NCBI GenBank assembly: GCA_965230045.1
Contig: OZ245940.1
Coordinates: 3,906,001-3,970,000, forward strand
DNA length: 64,000 nt
From: G963662905 sp965230045
GTDB lineage: Bacteria > Bacteroidota > Bacteroidia > Bacteroidales > WRLA01
Direction of reading: 5' to 3'
In this document: piece by piece, positions 1 to 8,024 of the stretch
Layout of the letters: each line of letters starts with the position of its first letter
How positions within the stretch are numbered: position 1 is the stretch's first letter
Notes under the pieces: generated by a model
What the model was told of the DNA's origin: nothing
Databases searched by the model: none
The model's input: only the letters and a program-made list of their open reading frames with translations
Made by a program: the position numbers and the translations under genes

Positions 1-1
1 C

Positions 2-406
2 CCGGTGCCTCATGCCCATGAAGAGCAAACTGAAATCATTGCAAATTTGGCTCTTGCACGCACCAAGCTCACAGAACAATTACAAAACTCAATTACAAAG
101 TTCAAAAAGTATCTGCTTGTGCAAACCAATAATGCAAAACTCAGTCGCAAATTAGAAAGCTGGCATGAGATCGAATTTTCCGATTTCATTAAAGAGCTAA
201 ACAAAGCCATAAAAAAATCGGGAGGCGATAAGCTTTCAAAAACAGATGAAATGGAATGGATGGAGGTTTTTGAAAACAAAAAACAGGAAACACAAGCCAT
301 CAAATCCGAAATAGAAAAAACCGATCAGGAAATTAACAGGATGGTCTATAAGCTATATGCTTTGACGGAAGAGGAAATTGCCATGATGGAAGATGCGATG
401 CAATAG
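2..406 (+). CDS. C-terminal fragment of a probable type II restriction-modification methyltransferase (partial)
   Basis: The reading frame is already open at the left edge, so this is the 3' end of a longer gene; the GTG at 5 is probably an internal codon. The visible part (about 134 residues) is charged and helical and ends in LYALTEEEIAMMED. A tail of the form LYxLTEEEI closes many TaqI/Eco57I-like type II methyltransferases and type IIG enzymes, just after the helical linkers of the DNA-recognition region. That resemblance, together with the coiled-coil character, is the whole basis of the call. No catalytic methyltransferase or nuclease motif lies inside the window, so the activity cannot be checked here. 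Confidence 0.5.
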   Translation, partial: PVPHAHEEQTEIIANLALARTKLTEQLQNSITKFKKYLLVQTNNAKLSRKLESWHEIEFSDFIKELNKAIKKSGGDKLSKTDEMEWMEVFENKKQETQAIKSEIEKTDQEINRMVYKLYALTEEEIAMMEDAMQ

Positions 407-552
407 CAGGAATTAAAATTGGCAATTATCGAATACATTAAAAATCGGTTCGCGTCTTCCTCTCCGGAATTCCTAGTAGCCGCTTGTGTCGAAATAATCT
501 TCCAAGCGCTTGGAGGTATTTCTAAGGTCATTTAAAAAGCATTTAAAATCCC
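407..552. other. Intergenic stretch with a short perfect palindrome
   Basis: No gene is supported here. Positions 501-514 form a 14-base perfect palindrome (TCCAAGCGCTTGGA). No clear T-run follows it, so it is not a convincing terminator for the upstream gene. Confidence 0.4.
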
Positions 553-584
553 TTGACATTGCTATTCTGATTATTGTATCTTTG
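553..584 (+). promoter_or_regulatory. Bacteroidota-type promoter for the small RNA
   Basis: TTG at 553-555 and TATCTTTG at 577-584 are separated by 21 bases. They match the -33 TTG and -7 TAnnTTTG elements read by the Bacteroidota primary sigma factor. The predicted start (about 588-591) falls at the beginning of a compact structured segment and not in front of an open reading frame. Confidence 0.7.
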
Positions 585-585
585 T

Positions 586-678
586 GGCTCAGACTTAGGA
601 CTACGGTCGTGGGTCACCAAGCAAAAGCCTCGGTTTGTCGGGGCTTTTGTGATTCAGGGCTTATCTGAGCCGGTTTTT
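586..678 (+). ncRNA. Unclassified small structured RNA, about 90 nt
   Basis: Directly after a good promoter, GGCTCAGA (586-593) pairs perfectly with TCTGAGCC (664-671), which is followed by GG and five Ts (674-678): a closing stem that doubles as an intrinsic terminator. Inside it, 622-632 pairs with 639-649 around the loop GTTTGT (11 bp, one G-T pair). The segments between, 594-612 and 654-663, are largely unpaired. A closing stem, a large internal bubble and a long apical hairpin recall a reduced 6S RNA, but I see no conserved 6S or SRP sequence (no GGAA tetraloop motif). No ORF of useful length lies inside. Promoter, structure and terminator are seen directly; the function is unknown. Confidence 0.55.
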
Positions 679-776
679 CTATTGTATGGGGAATTCATTT
701 GAAGCACCTTTTTTCAAATACATTTTTCTTTCCATAAAATTTCATGCAAACCATCAAATAATTGCTTAATCAACCC

Positions 777-807
777 TTGACTTTCCCAATTAAGTCTCCT
801 ATATTTG
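777..807 (+). promoter_or_regulatory. Promoter of the PKD/Asp-box protein gene
   Basis: TTG at 777-779 and TATATTTG at 800-807, with a 20-base spacer, match the Bacteroidota consensus. The predicted start near 812 leaves a leader of about 60 bases before the ATG at 871. Confidence 0.7.
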
Positions 808-870
808 TAAAATGTAACATAAATGATTTTTATCTGATATAGACCCCAACAATCATAGCCTAATATAAAA

Positions 871-3405
871 ATGAAAAAATCCGTCTTAACTGCAATTCTT
901 CTTTGTGCTTCCATTCTCATTTTTGCACAAACATCTGTCCCGAAAATAAAGCAGGGCTTAAAAACGCTGAAGTCCGCAAACAAAACGATGCCCTTGGTTG
1001 AAGCACTGAAGCAAAAACCGGCGGCAGCTGTACCTGCTTTCACACCTCCGGAATTCCGTGATCCTCAGGGCGTATCAGTTATTCCCATCGGTACATCTGG
1101 AAATGCGTACAGCTATGGATATGCCGGCGGTCAACGCAGCATGCTAAGCTATAACCAGGATTTGAATGTCCTGATCAATATGCACCGCATGGGCGGACTT
1201 CTCGATCCGGGAGGCGCCGGTGGTGATCTGGGCTATGATGTTTCCTATGACGGAGGACTGAGCTGGACTACAATGGTGGAGACATTTCTCAGGATTGAGC
1301 TCATCGGTTCCTGGTTCATAATTTCGGCCCGCTTCCCTCAGGCGGCAATTACCAATCCACCTGGAAATACTAATCCCGAAAATGCCCGTCTGGCGTTTTT
1401 CGCACCACTGCTCGACGGAAGCAATGGAAGCTGGGGCGGATATGGATATGGAACCCATAAATTCGGTTCGCCCTCCCTTACCGACACAACAAGAAACATC
1501 CGGACAAGTAGCGGAAATATTTACCAATATCTCCCCTCAGGCATGGATTATTCACGCAGCCAAAACTGTATTCTTGTTACAGACATCAACACTAAATGGC
1601 CGGAAGGAACCAATCATAATTATCAGGATCAATTAATTATCAACCGCGGTGTATGGAACGAAATTGCAGGAGATTTTCTTTATCATGCCACATTGCTTGA
1701 TGCGCCCATTATTGATCACGATATTGCTCAAATACCTGAATGTGTGCGTACCGCTTTTGCCCCTGATGGCGAAACGGCCTATATCGTGATGCTGGGCAAT
1801 AATGGCATGAACGAAAACGCAGTGGAAGGCCAAAAGAGCTTTTATCCGATTGTATGGAAAAGCACAGATGCCGGCGAAAGCTGGAGCGCATCAAAAAACA
1901 TACAATTAGACGGCTCCAATGGAATTCCGCAAATCATGAACTACCTGACAGACCAGGAAATTGCCGATCTTTTTGAAGGCTCAAATCCGCCGCGCGATGA
2001 AATCCCATACACCACGGCTTTTGATTTTGACCTGGTTGTGGATGCCAACGGAAACCCTCATATAGCGGTGGGCATTGGTGTTCAGGGCGAAGAAGATTAT
2101 TCCATTGTCGCCGAAAATCCTTATTATGCCATTTTTGATATTTGGTCGCCCGATGGCGGGGACACATGGCAAGCAGTAGAACTGGGCAGACCGGCATCCA
2201 TGCGTGGATATTTCGGTGAAGACGGCGTTTATGAAGACAGCCGTGTTTGCGCTGCCACAGACTGGCCGGGCTCCAAAGTGTTTTTCAGCTGGTTAGATAC
2301 GGATCCTGAGCTAAACGCAGAAGGCAATATTTACCCCGATGTTTGGACACGTGCTTTTGATCCTGCAGCACAAAAACTTTCGGCAAATGCGCTGGGAGAA
2401 GATAAGCCTACCAATGTCACCTATGGCTCAGAAGCTATGTGGCGGGCGTATTTTGCAACGATGAGCAATTATGTAATAACACATGATGACGCATATATTT
2501 TACCCATTGTCTATGAAGAAATGAATCCCGACGATCTGGCTTCCAACGTGCAATACAAATATATTCAGGACTTTTCCTTTACAGATGATGATTTTACCAT
2601 CCCCACAGGCACAAATGACCTAATTGCTAATTTTACTTCCGACAGCACTGTTATTTTCCTGGGTTCCAGTGTCCATTTTACCGATCGCTCCCTCGGTGGC
2701 GCCATTGAATGGTATTGGGAATTTGAAGGCGGAAACCCATCATCCTCCACTGAGCAAAATCCATATGTCTCTTATGCAGAGGAAGGAAAATATGATGTAC
2801 ATCTCACTGTAAAAAACGAAAGCGGGGAAGAAGCCGTAAAATACGAAAGCAAATACATCAGGGTGCGCAATCCCAATGGTTTTCCGGTAGCCAGCTTTAT
2901 ACATTCCTGTGGCACGTACATCATTGAGGGCAACTCTATAAATTTCCTGGATCTTTCGGCAAATGCTACAAGCCGCGAATGGAAATTTCCCGGTGGAGCG
3001 CCTGCTACTTCAACAGACAAACATCCCTCAATTACGTATAATGATGAAGGCACCTATCCCGTAACACTCATTGCTTCAAATGAATATGGTTCGGATACTT
3101 TAACTGTAACAGACTGCATCATTGTCCAAAAACCGGTGGGTATAGAAGAATTTTTTAGCAAGAATTTTCATGTTTATCCAAATCCTGCCACTACAGAACT
3201 GAATATTTCCTACCTACCTACAAGCGAAAAAGTCTTCATTCAAATTATGGACAATACGGGTAGGGTTATCGAACAAAGCGAATTTGAAGGATCAGCAAGG
3301 GAGCAAAAACTGCGTTTAGACCTGAGCAATTACCAAAAAGGCGTTTATTATATCCGTTTTAGGGATCCCGGAAGCAGTGTGGTTCAAAAGTTTATCGTAC
3401 ACTAA
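871..3405 (+). CDS. T9SS-exported protein with Asp-box repeats and two PKD domains
   Basis: This is a secreted 844-residue protein. A signal peptide occupies about residues 1-20 (ending IFAQ). The N-terminal 560 residues contain three Asp-box-like motifs, SYDGGLSW near 125, STDAGESW near 330 and SPDGGDTW near 426, which is typical of sialidase-type beta-propellers. Two PKD domains follow, about 583-668 and 671-755. The C-terminus has a type A T9SS sorting tail starting at VYPNPATTELN (about 767) and ending in VVQKFIVH. It is probably anchored at or released from the cell surface after T9SS export. I do not see a complete sialidase active site, so a binding or structural role is as likely as an enzymatic one. 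It has its own promoter and stands alone. Confidence 0.8.
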   Translation: MKKSVLTAILLCASILIFAQTSVPKIKQGLKTLKSANKTMPLVEALKQKPAAAVPAFTPPEFRDPQGVSVIPIGTSGNAYSYGYAGGQRSMLSYNQDLNVLINMHRMGGLLDPGGAGGDLGYDVSYDGGLSWTTMVETFLRIELIGSWFIISARFPQAAITNPPGNTNPENARLAFFAPLLDGSNGSWGGYGYGTHKFGSPSLTDTTRNIRTSSGNIYQYLPSGMDYSRSQNCILVTDINTKWPEGTNHNYQDQLIINRGVWNEIAGDFLYHATLLDAPIIDHDIAQIPECVRTAFAPDGETAYIVMLGNNGMNENAVEGQKSFYPIVWKSTDAGESWSASKNIQLDGSNGIPQIMNYLTDQEIADLFEGSNPPRDEIPYTTAFDFDLVVDANGNPHIAVGIGVQGEEDYSIVAENPYYAIFDIWSPDGGDTWQAVELGRPASMRGYFGEDGVYEDSRVCAATDWPGSKVFFSWLDTDPELNAEGNIYPDVWTRAFDPAAQKLSANALGEDKPTNVTYGSEAMWRAYFATMSNYVITHDDAYILPIVYEEMNPDDLASNVQYKYIQDFSFTDDDFTIPTGTNDLIANFTSDSTVIFLGSSVHFTDRSLGGAIEWYWEFEGGNPSSSTEQNPYVSYAEEGKYDVHLTVKNESGEEAVKYESKYIRVRNPNGFPVASFIHSCGTYIIEGNSINFLDLSANATSREWKFPGGAPATSTDKHPSITYNDEGTYPVTLIASNEYGSDTLTVTDCIIVQKPVGIEEFFSKNFHVYPNPATTELNISYLPTSEKVFIQIMDNTGRVIEQSEFEGSAREQKLRLDLSNYQKGVYYIRFRDPGSSVVQKFIVH

Positions 3406-3450
3406 GCCTTTTCTTCATAATGATTATCAAAATACAATCTTTTGGAGTAT

Positions 3451-4176
3451 ATGCGGCTTATAAAAATAAAAACTCATTTTACCGTGAAAAACCAATCATT
3501 CAATTCAAGTATTGCAAGGAATTCAATCATTAAAAAGCAAGGCATAAATTATTTAAGAGATGAGAACGGGAAAATCAAAAAATATAAGCCCTGGCTGGGC
3601 GATTTATTCTCATTCCTGTACGACAGGATTATGGAAAAATCAATTTTCCCAAAACTGTTTAAGGGCTCCATCGAAAAACATTTTGAGATTTTAAAAAGCG
3701 AATTGAAGCAAATCCATAATGCATCAGTTCTGGAAATTGGCACAGGCAGTGGAACTCTGGCAGAAACCCTTCCCAATGACAATCAATACGTTGGAATTGA
3801 TATCAGCAAAGGATTATTGAAAATGGCAAAATCGAGATTCAGGAAAAACGGCTTCAAAAATTTCGCCCTTTTTAATACAAATGCTGATGAACTGCCATTT
3901 GAAGAACAATCATTCGATTTTGCAATATGTAATTTATCGCTCAACTTTTTCGACAATATTGATTCATTTGTGAGCAGCTTAAAAAAAGTTTTAACAGCAA
4001 ATGCCATATTCTTTTGTAGTGTCCCCATACCGGAAAGAAAAACCGAAAAAAGCAAAATCCGGGGAAAACTCCATTCAGCGCAGGAATTACAAGCCATTTT
4101 CACGAAGCACGGCTTCAGTTTTGAAGGCAAGCCATATGAAAACGGAGCTGTATTTTATTTTGAAGCGCGACTTTAA
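3451..4176 (+). CDS. Class I SAM-dependent methyltransferase
   Basis: The SAM-binding motif I is clear (VLEIGTGSGTLAET), followed by the acidic motif II (YVGIDIS) and a motif IV region (FDFAICNLSLNFFDN) in the order usual for class I methyltransferases of the UbiE/Methyltransf_11 type. About 90 N-terminal residues precede the fold, and the C-terminus runs on from the last strand. The substrate cannot be told. I chose the ATG at 3451; the frame also holds a TTG at 3442, which would add three residues. There is no signal peptide, so it is cytoplasmic. It lies 45 bases after the previous gene and 45 before mtaB. Confidence 0.75.
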   Translation: MRLIKIKTHFTVKNQSFNSSIARNSIIKKQGINYLRDENGKIKKYKPWLGDLFSFLYDRIMEKSIFPKLFKGSIEKHFEILKSELKQIHNASVLEIGTGSGTLAETLPNDNQYVGIDISKGLLKMAKSRFRKNGFKNFALFNTNADELPFEEQSFDFAICNLSLNFFDNIDSFVSSLKKVLTANAIFFCSVPIPERKTEKSKIRGKLHSAQELQAIFTKHGFSFEGKPYENGAVFYFEARL

Positions 4177-4206
4177 CTGCAAACACCCCATTTCACAAGC
4201 AAAGTG

Positions 4207-4214
4207 TATCTTTG
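4207..4214 (+). promoter_or_regulatory. -7 element in front of mtaB
   Basis: TATCTTTG lies 7 bases before the ATG at 4222, so the transcript would have almost no leader. No convincing TTG is found at -33. Confidence 0.5.
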
Positions 4215-4221
4215 CCGCTGA

Positions 4222-5483
4222 ATGAAAAAAGTAGCTTTCCATACATTTGGGTGCAAGCTGAATTTTGCTGAAACATCCACCATTGCAAAAAACTTCCGCG
4301 ATGCAGGTTATCAGGTCGTTGACTATCGCGAGGAAGCCGATTTATATGTCATCCACAGCTGTACGGTCACCGAAAGTGCCGAAAAAAAATGCCGTGCGCT
4401 CATCCGACAGACCAAAAAACGTCATCCTGCATCACGCATAGCTGTTGCCGGCTGTTACGTCCAGATGCGTGCCGACGAACTGAAAAACATGCAGGAAATT
4501 GACGTATTATTGGGCAATGACCTGAAATACAACATCAACAGCTATTTACCGGGCAATATTGGCTCCGATGAAGAGCATCTAAAAAACTTCAAACCCGCCT
4601 TTTCGAGCGGCGACCGCACGCGTACTTTTTTAAAAGTGCAGGACGGCTGCGATTATTTCTGCACCTATTGCACCATTCCTTTTGCCCGTGGCAGAAGCCG
4701 CAGCGCAAGCATTGCCGACACACTCGAAACAGCCCGTGAAGCGGAAAATTCAGGAGCAGCAGAAATCGTGCTTACGGGTGTAAATGTCGGCGATTTCGGA
4801 AAACACCAAGATGAAAACTTTTTAGGATTGATCAAAGAACTCGATCAGCTCCAAAAAGTGAAACGGCTACGGCTGTCGTCTATTGAACCTGAACTGCTTT
4901 CGGAAGAAATTATAAGTTTTGTTGCAAATTCCAGGCTTTTTGCACCGCATTTCCATATTCCGCTCCAATCGGGCAGCGACCGCATCCTAAAGATGATGAA
5001 GCGCAAATACGATACAGAACTTTTTGCCCGCCGTGTGGCTTTTATCAAAAAAATGATCCCCAATGCCTGTATTGCCGTTGATATCATTGCCGGATTTCCG
5101 GGCGAAACCGATGATGACCATCAGCAGGCCATGAAATTTGTGCGCAGCCTGCCCATCAGCTATTTGCATGTGTTTACGTACTCCGAACGCCCGGCACCAA
5201 AGCATTGCAAATCAAACCTGCGGTTGATGTCGGCCTGCGCAGGGAACGCTCGCATCAGCTGCAGCACCTATCGGATGAAAAAAAGATAATTTTCTACAAA
5301 AAAAACAAAGGCCGGCAGGCGAAAGTACTTTTTGAACATCAAAATATGGACGGATGGATGTACGGTTTTACCGAAAATTACATCCGCGTAAAAACTCTTT
5401 ATAATAATGGGCTCAGCAATAAGCTGACCCGCGTTAAACTGGATCAATTCATCGAAACGGAAGGCGTTTACCAACATCAATAA
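4222..5483 (+). CDS. mtaB: tRNA t6A37 methylthiotransferase MtaB, interrupted by a -1 frameshift
   Basis: MtaB is a radical-SAM enzyme that adds a methylthio group to N6-threonylcarbamoyl-adenosine 37 of tRNA. The three N-terminal cluster cysteines are seen in FGCKLNFAE, HSCTVTES and AGCYVQ; the radical-SAM motif is CDYFCTYC followed by IPFARGRSRS; a TRAM-like end (about 5290-5480) closes it. The first frame runs correctly to SYLHVFTYSERP at about 5193, then turns into unrelated residues and stops at 5289. The expected continuation (GTKALQIKPAVD and the TRAM part) lies in the frame that opens at 5193 and ends at 5483. One base is missing at 5191-5193 within CGCCCGGCACC. Either the gene is a recent pseudogene or the base is a sequencing or assembly error; everything else is intact. 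Confidence 0.85.
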
Positions 5484-5489
5484 AAAGAT

Positions 5490-6659
5490 ATGTACCCCAA
5501 ACTCAGCGACCTCATCAACGATTTATTCGGCACAAATATCAACTTGCCCATTCAGAGCTATGGTTTTATGGTGGCACTGGCATTTCTCACTGCCGGCATC
5601 ATCCTTTATCTGGAACTCAAAAGGAAAGAAAAAGAGGGGCTGCTCCAAAGCCGGGAAATCAAAACAATTGAAGGCAAGCCAGCGAGCTGGCAGGAGCTGG
5701 TTTCCTCCGGTATTATCGGATTTATCCTGGGCTATAAATTTGCCCTGATTTTTGAAGATTACAGCTATTTCGCTAACAATCCTCAGGAGGTTTTGATAAG
5801 CTGGGGCGGAAACTGGATTGCAGGACTGGTGACCGGCATCGGTATGGTTGCATGGACCTGGTACAGCCGAAACAAAAACAAAAAAACGCCTCCGGTCGAA
5901 ATAAGCATGACTGTCCACCCTTATCAGCTAACCGGAAACATTGCCATGGTTGCCGCAATTTTCGGCATCATTGGCGCCAAACTTTTTGATGTAATTGAGC
6001 ATCTCGATGATTTCTTTCAGGATCCTTTAGGCACTTTGCTCAGCTTCAGCGGACTGGCATTTTATGGAGGCTTTATTGTTGCTGCTTTTGCAGTGGTCCG
6101 ATATGGCAAAAAGCACAACATCCCCTTTCCGCACCTTGCGGATGCCGTGGCTCCTTCGCTTATCCTGGCCTATGCCGTGGGGCGCATCGGCTGCCAGATT
6201 TCCGGTGATGGCTGCTGGGGCGTGGTCAATCCCAATCCCATTCCCGAATGGTGGTTCCTGCCCGACTGGACCTGGGCTTTTGATTATCCCCACAACGTCA
6301 TCAATGAAGGAATCCTCATGCCCGCATGCAACGGCAGTCATTGCCATGTGCTGGAACAGGCCGTCTATCCCACGCCATTTTACGAAACCAGCCTGGGCGT
6401 CCTGATTTTTGCGATCCTTTGGTCTATCCGGAAAAAAGTCGGGATTCCGGGCCTGATTTTTAGTTTCTACCTGATACTAAATGCCATAGAACGTTTCCTG
6501 ATTGAACGCATACGGGTGAATATTGAATATAAATTCCTCGGGATGGACATTACCCAGGCACAATTGATTGCGGTTGGCCTATTCCTGCTGGGAGTTGCCA
6601 GCATCTTCTATTTCAAATATTTAAATAAGAAAAACCAAAGCCATGAAACTGCCGCTTGA
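5490..6659 (+). CDS. lgt: Prolipoprotein diacylglyceryl transferase family protein (Lgt)
   Basis: Lgt transfers diacylglycerol from phosphatidylglycerol to the lipobox cysteine of prolipoproteins in the inner membrane. The protein (389 residues) has several membrane segments, the start IQSYGFMVALAFL typical of Lgt, a central AFYGGFIV segment, and GRIGCQISGDGCWG, the Bacteroidota form of the Lgt signature (GRxGNFxNxE in enterobacteria). It is longer than E. coli Lgt because of a charged loop after the first helix (about residues 50-70) and a loop after the signature. Whether it is the main Lgt or a paralogue cannot be told. It starts 6 bases after mtaB and overlaps the next gene by 17 bases. 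Confidence 0.75.
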   Translation: MYPKLSDLINDLFGTNINLPIQSYGFMVALAFLTAGIILYLELKRKEKEGLLQSREIKTIEGKPASWQELVSSGIIGFILGYKFALIFEDYSYFANNPQEVLISWGGNWIAGLVTGIGMVAWTWYSRNKNKKTPPVEISMTVHPYQLTGNIAMVAAIFGIIGAKLFDVIEHLDDFFQDPLGTLLSFSGLAFYGGFIVAAFAVVRYGKKHNIPFPHLADAVAPSLILAYAVGRIGCQISGDGCWGVVNPNPIPEWWFLPDWTWAFDYPHNVINEGILMPACNGSHCHVLEQAVYPTPFYETSLGVLIFAILWSIRKKVGIPGLIFSFYLILNAIERFLIERIRVNIEYKFLGMDITQAQLIAVGLFLLGVASIFYFKYLNKKNQSHETAA

Positions 6660-7440
6660 GGATATCACCCATAAGACAATCGAAATCTGCAAAAATGCCG
6701 GAAGCTACATCCGGGAGCAGTCGACACAGATTACAGAAAGGCATGTAAGCGAAAAAGACCGGAATTCATTGGTTACCCATGTGGACATGAATGCTGAACG
6801 CATGCTGGTGGAAAAACTCAGCGAATTATTACCCGAAGCGGGCTTTATCACCGAAGAAAAAACCGTGGCGCAGCAGGAAAATGAACTGCATTGGATCATT
6901 GACCCCCTGGACGGCACAACAAATTTCATTCATGGCGTTCCGGTTTATTCGGTGAGTGTGGCGCTTTATCAAAATAATGATGCGCTCGTAGGGGTTGTTT
7001 ATGAAATAAGCCATGATGAATGCTTTTATGCATGGAAAAACGGCGGTGCTTTTTTAAACGGAAAGCCAATTTCAGTGAGTCCGGCCAAAAACATTGAAGA
7101 CGCCCTGATCGCCACCGGATTTCCTTATTATGATTACAGCAAAATGGAAAATTATCTGGAAATTTTTAAATATTTCATGCACAGCACACGCGGCTTGCGC
7201 AGGTTGGGTTCTGCAGCTGTTGACCTGTGCTATGTGGCTTGTGGCCGCTTCGATGTTTTTTACGAATATGCATTAAATATCTGGGACATTGCTGCCGGTC
7301 TGCTCATACTCAAAGAAGCAGGAGGCCATGCCAGTGATTTTCACAATGGTGCGGATCATATTGAGCGAAAAGAACTCCTGGCCACCAATAAAGCGCTACA
7401 CCCCATCTGTGCAAAGCAATTTATTGAGGTTTTTGCATAA
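6643..7440 (+). CDS. suhB: Inositol-1-monophosphatase family protein (SuhB-like)
   Basis: A 265-residue member of the Mg-dependent inositol monophosphatase family, which hydrolyses inositol phosphates and related sugar phosphates; in bacteria SuhB also takes part in rRNA antitermination. The metal-binding residues are all present: the EE pair at 71-72, DPLDGTTNF at 87-95, and WDIAAGLLILKEAGG near the C-terminus. No signal peptide. It overlaps the end of lgt by 17 bases, so the two are probably cotranscribed. Substrate is not determined by the sequence. Confidence 0.85.
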   Translation: MKLPLEDITHKTIEICKNAGSYIREQSTQITERHVSEKDRNSLVTHVDMNAERMLVEKLSELLPEAGFITEEKTVAQQENELHWIIDPLDGTTNFIHGVPVYSVSVALYQNNDALVGVVYEISHDECFYAWKNGGAFLNGKPISVSPAKNIEDALIATGFPYYDYSKMENYLEIFKYFMHSTRGLRRLGSAAVDLCYVACGRFDVFYEYALNIWDIAAGLLILKEAGGHASDFHNGADHIERKELLATNKALHPICAKQFIEVFA

Positions 7441-7484
7441 GATTTCTTTTCTTAGTAATATTGCAGGCTAAGGTTTTGTACCCT

Positions 7485-7817
7485 ATGAGAAAAAACAACG
7501 CACAGAATTCCGGGCAAAAGCCTGTCGTAAAAGAAAGCCCCTCACGCAGTATTGCCAAAGCGATTAGTTGGCGGCTTATTGCTTCAGGAACAACCTGGCT
7601 GATTGTTTTTGTGATTTTCCGGCGCTATTCAGAGCAGTCCTTTCACGAAGTAATTGAGACTGCAAGCTTCATCACAGCCATTGAACTGGTGGCAAAAATC
7701 CTTTTTTATTATCTGCACGAAAGGTTGTGGATCAATATCGGTTGGGGCAAAAACTGGCAAAAATCATATTGGGGACGTAGGGCCTGGAGGAAGCTTTACC
7801 GCGACCGCCACAAATAG
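7485..7817 (+). CDS. DUF2061 membrane protein
   Basis: A small protein of 110 residues with a basic, polar N-terminus of about 25 residues and then a DUF2061 domain: SIAKAISWRLIASGTTW, a first membrane helix, a connecting stretch around ETASFITAIELVAKILFYY, and the closing LHERLWINIGWG. The family is widespread in bacteria and has no settled function. I chose the ATG at 7485; a TTG at 7461 in the same frame would add 8 residues. It lies 44 bases after the phosphatase gene. Confidence 0.75.
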   Translation: MRKNNAQNSGQKPVVKESPSRSIAKAISWRLIASGTTWLIVFVIFRRYSEQSFHEVIETASFITAIELVAKILFYYLHERLWINIGWGKNWQKSYWGRRAWRKLYRDRHK

Positions 7818-8024
7818 TTTCCGCACATAATACCCAACCTTCAAAACAAGAATAAAATAGCTTCACTCCCCCAGGCATCCGCAAATTCTATGGCAGCGAT
7901 TTTCTATCTTTTTTTTAGCAAAATGATTTCCTGAGCTGAAGGGCAAAAAAAATTTGGCGGATAAGCGCATATTTCGGAAATTTACTGAAAATTGCTCCAT
8001 AAGTCGGGCACAACACTTTTTATC

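Noticed and set aside
586..678. Identification of the small RNA as SRP RNA
   Set aside because: The GGAA tetraloop and the conserved GTCAGG...GGAAGCAGC region are missing.
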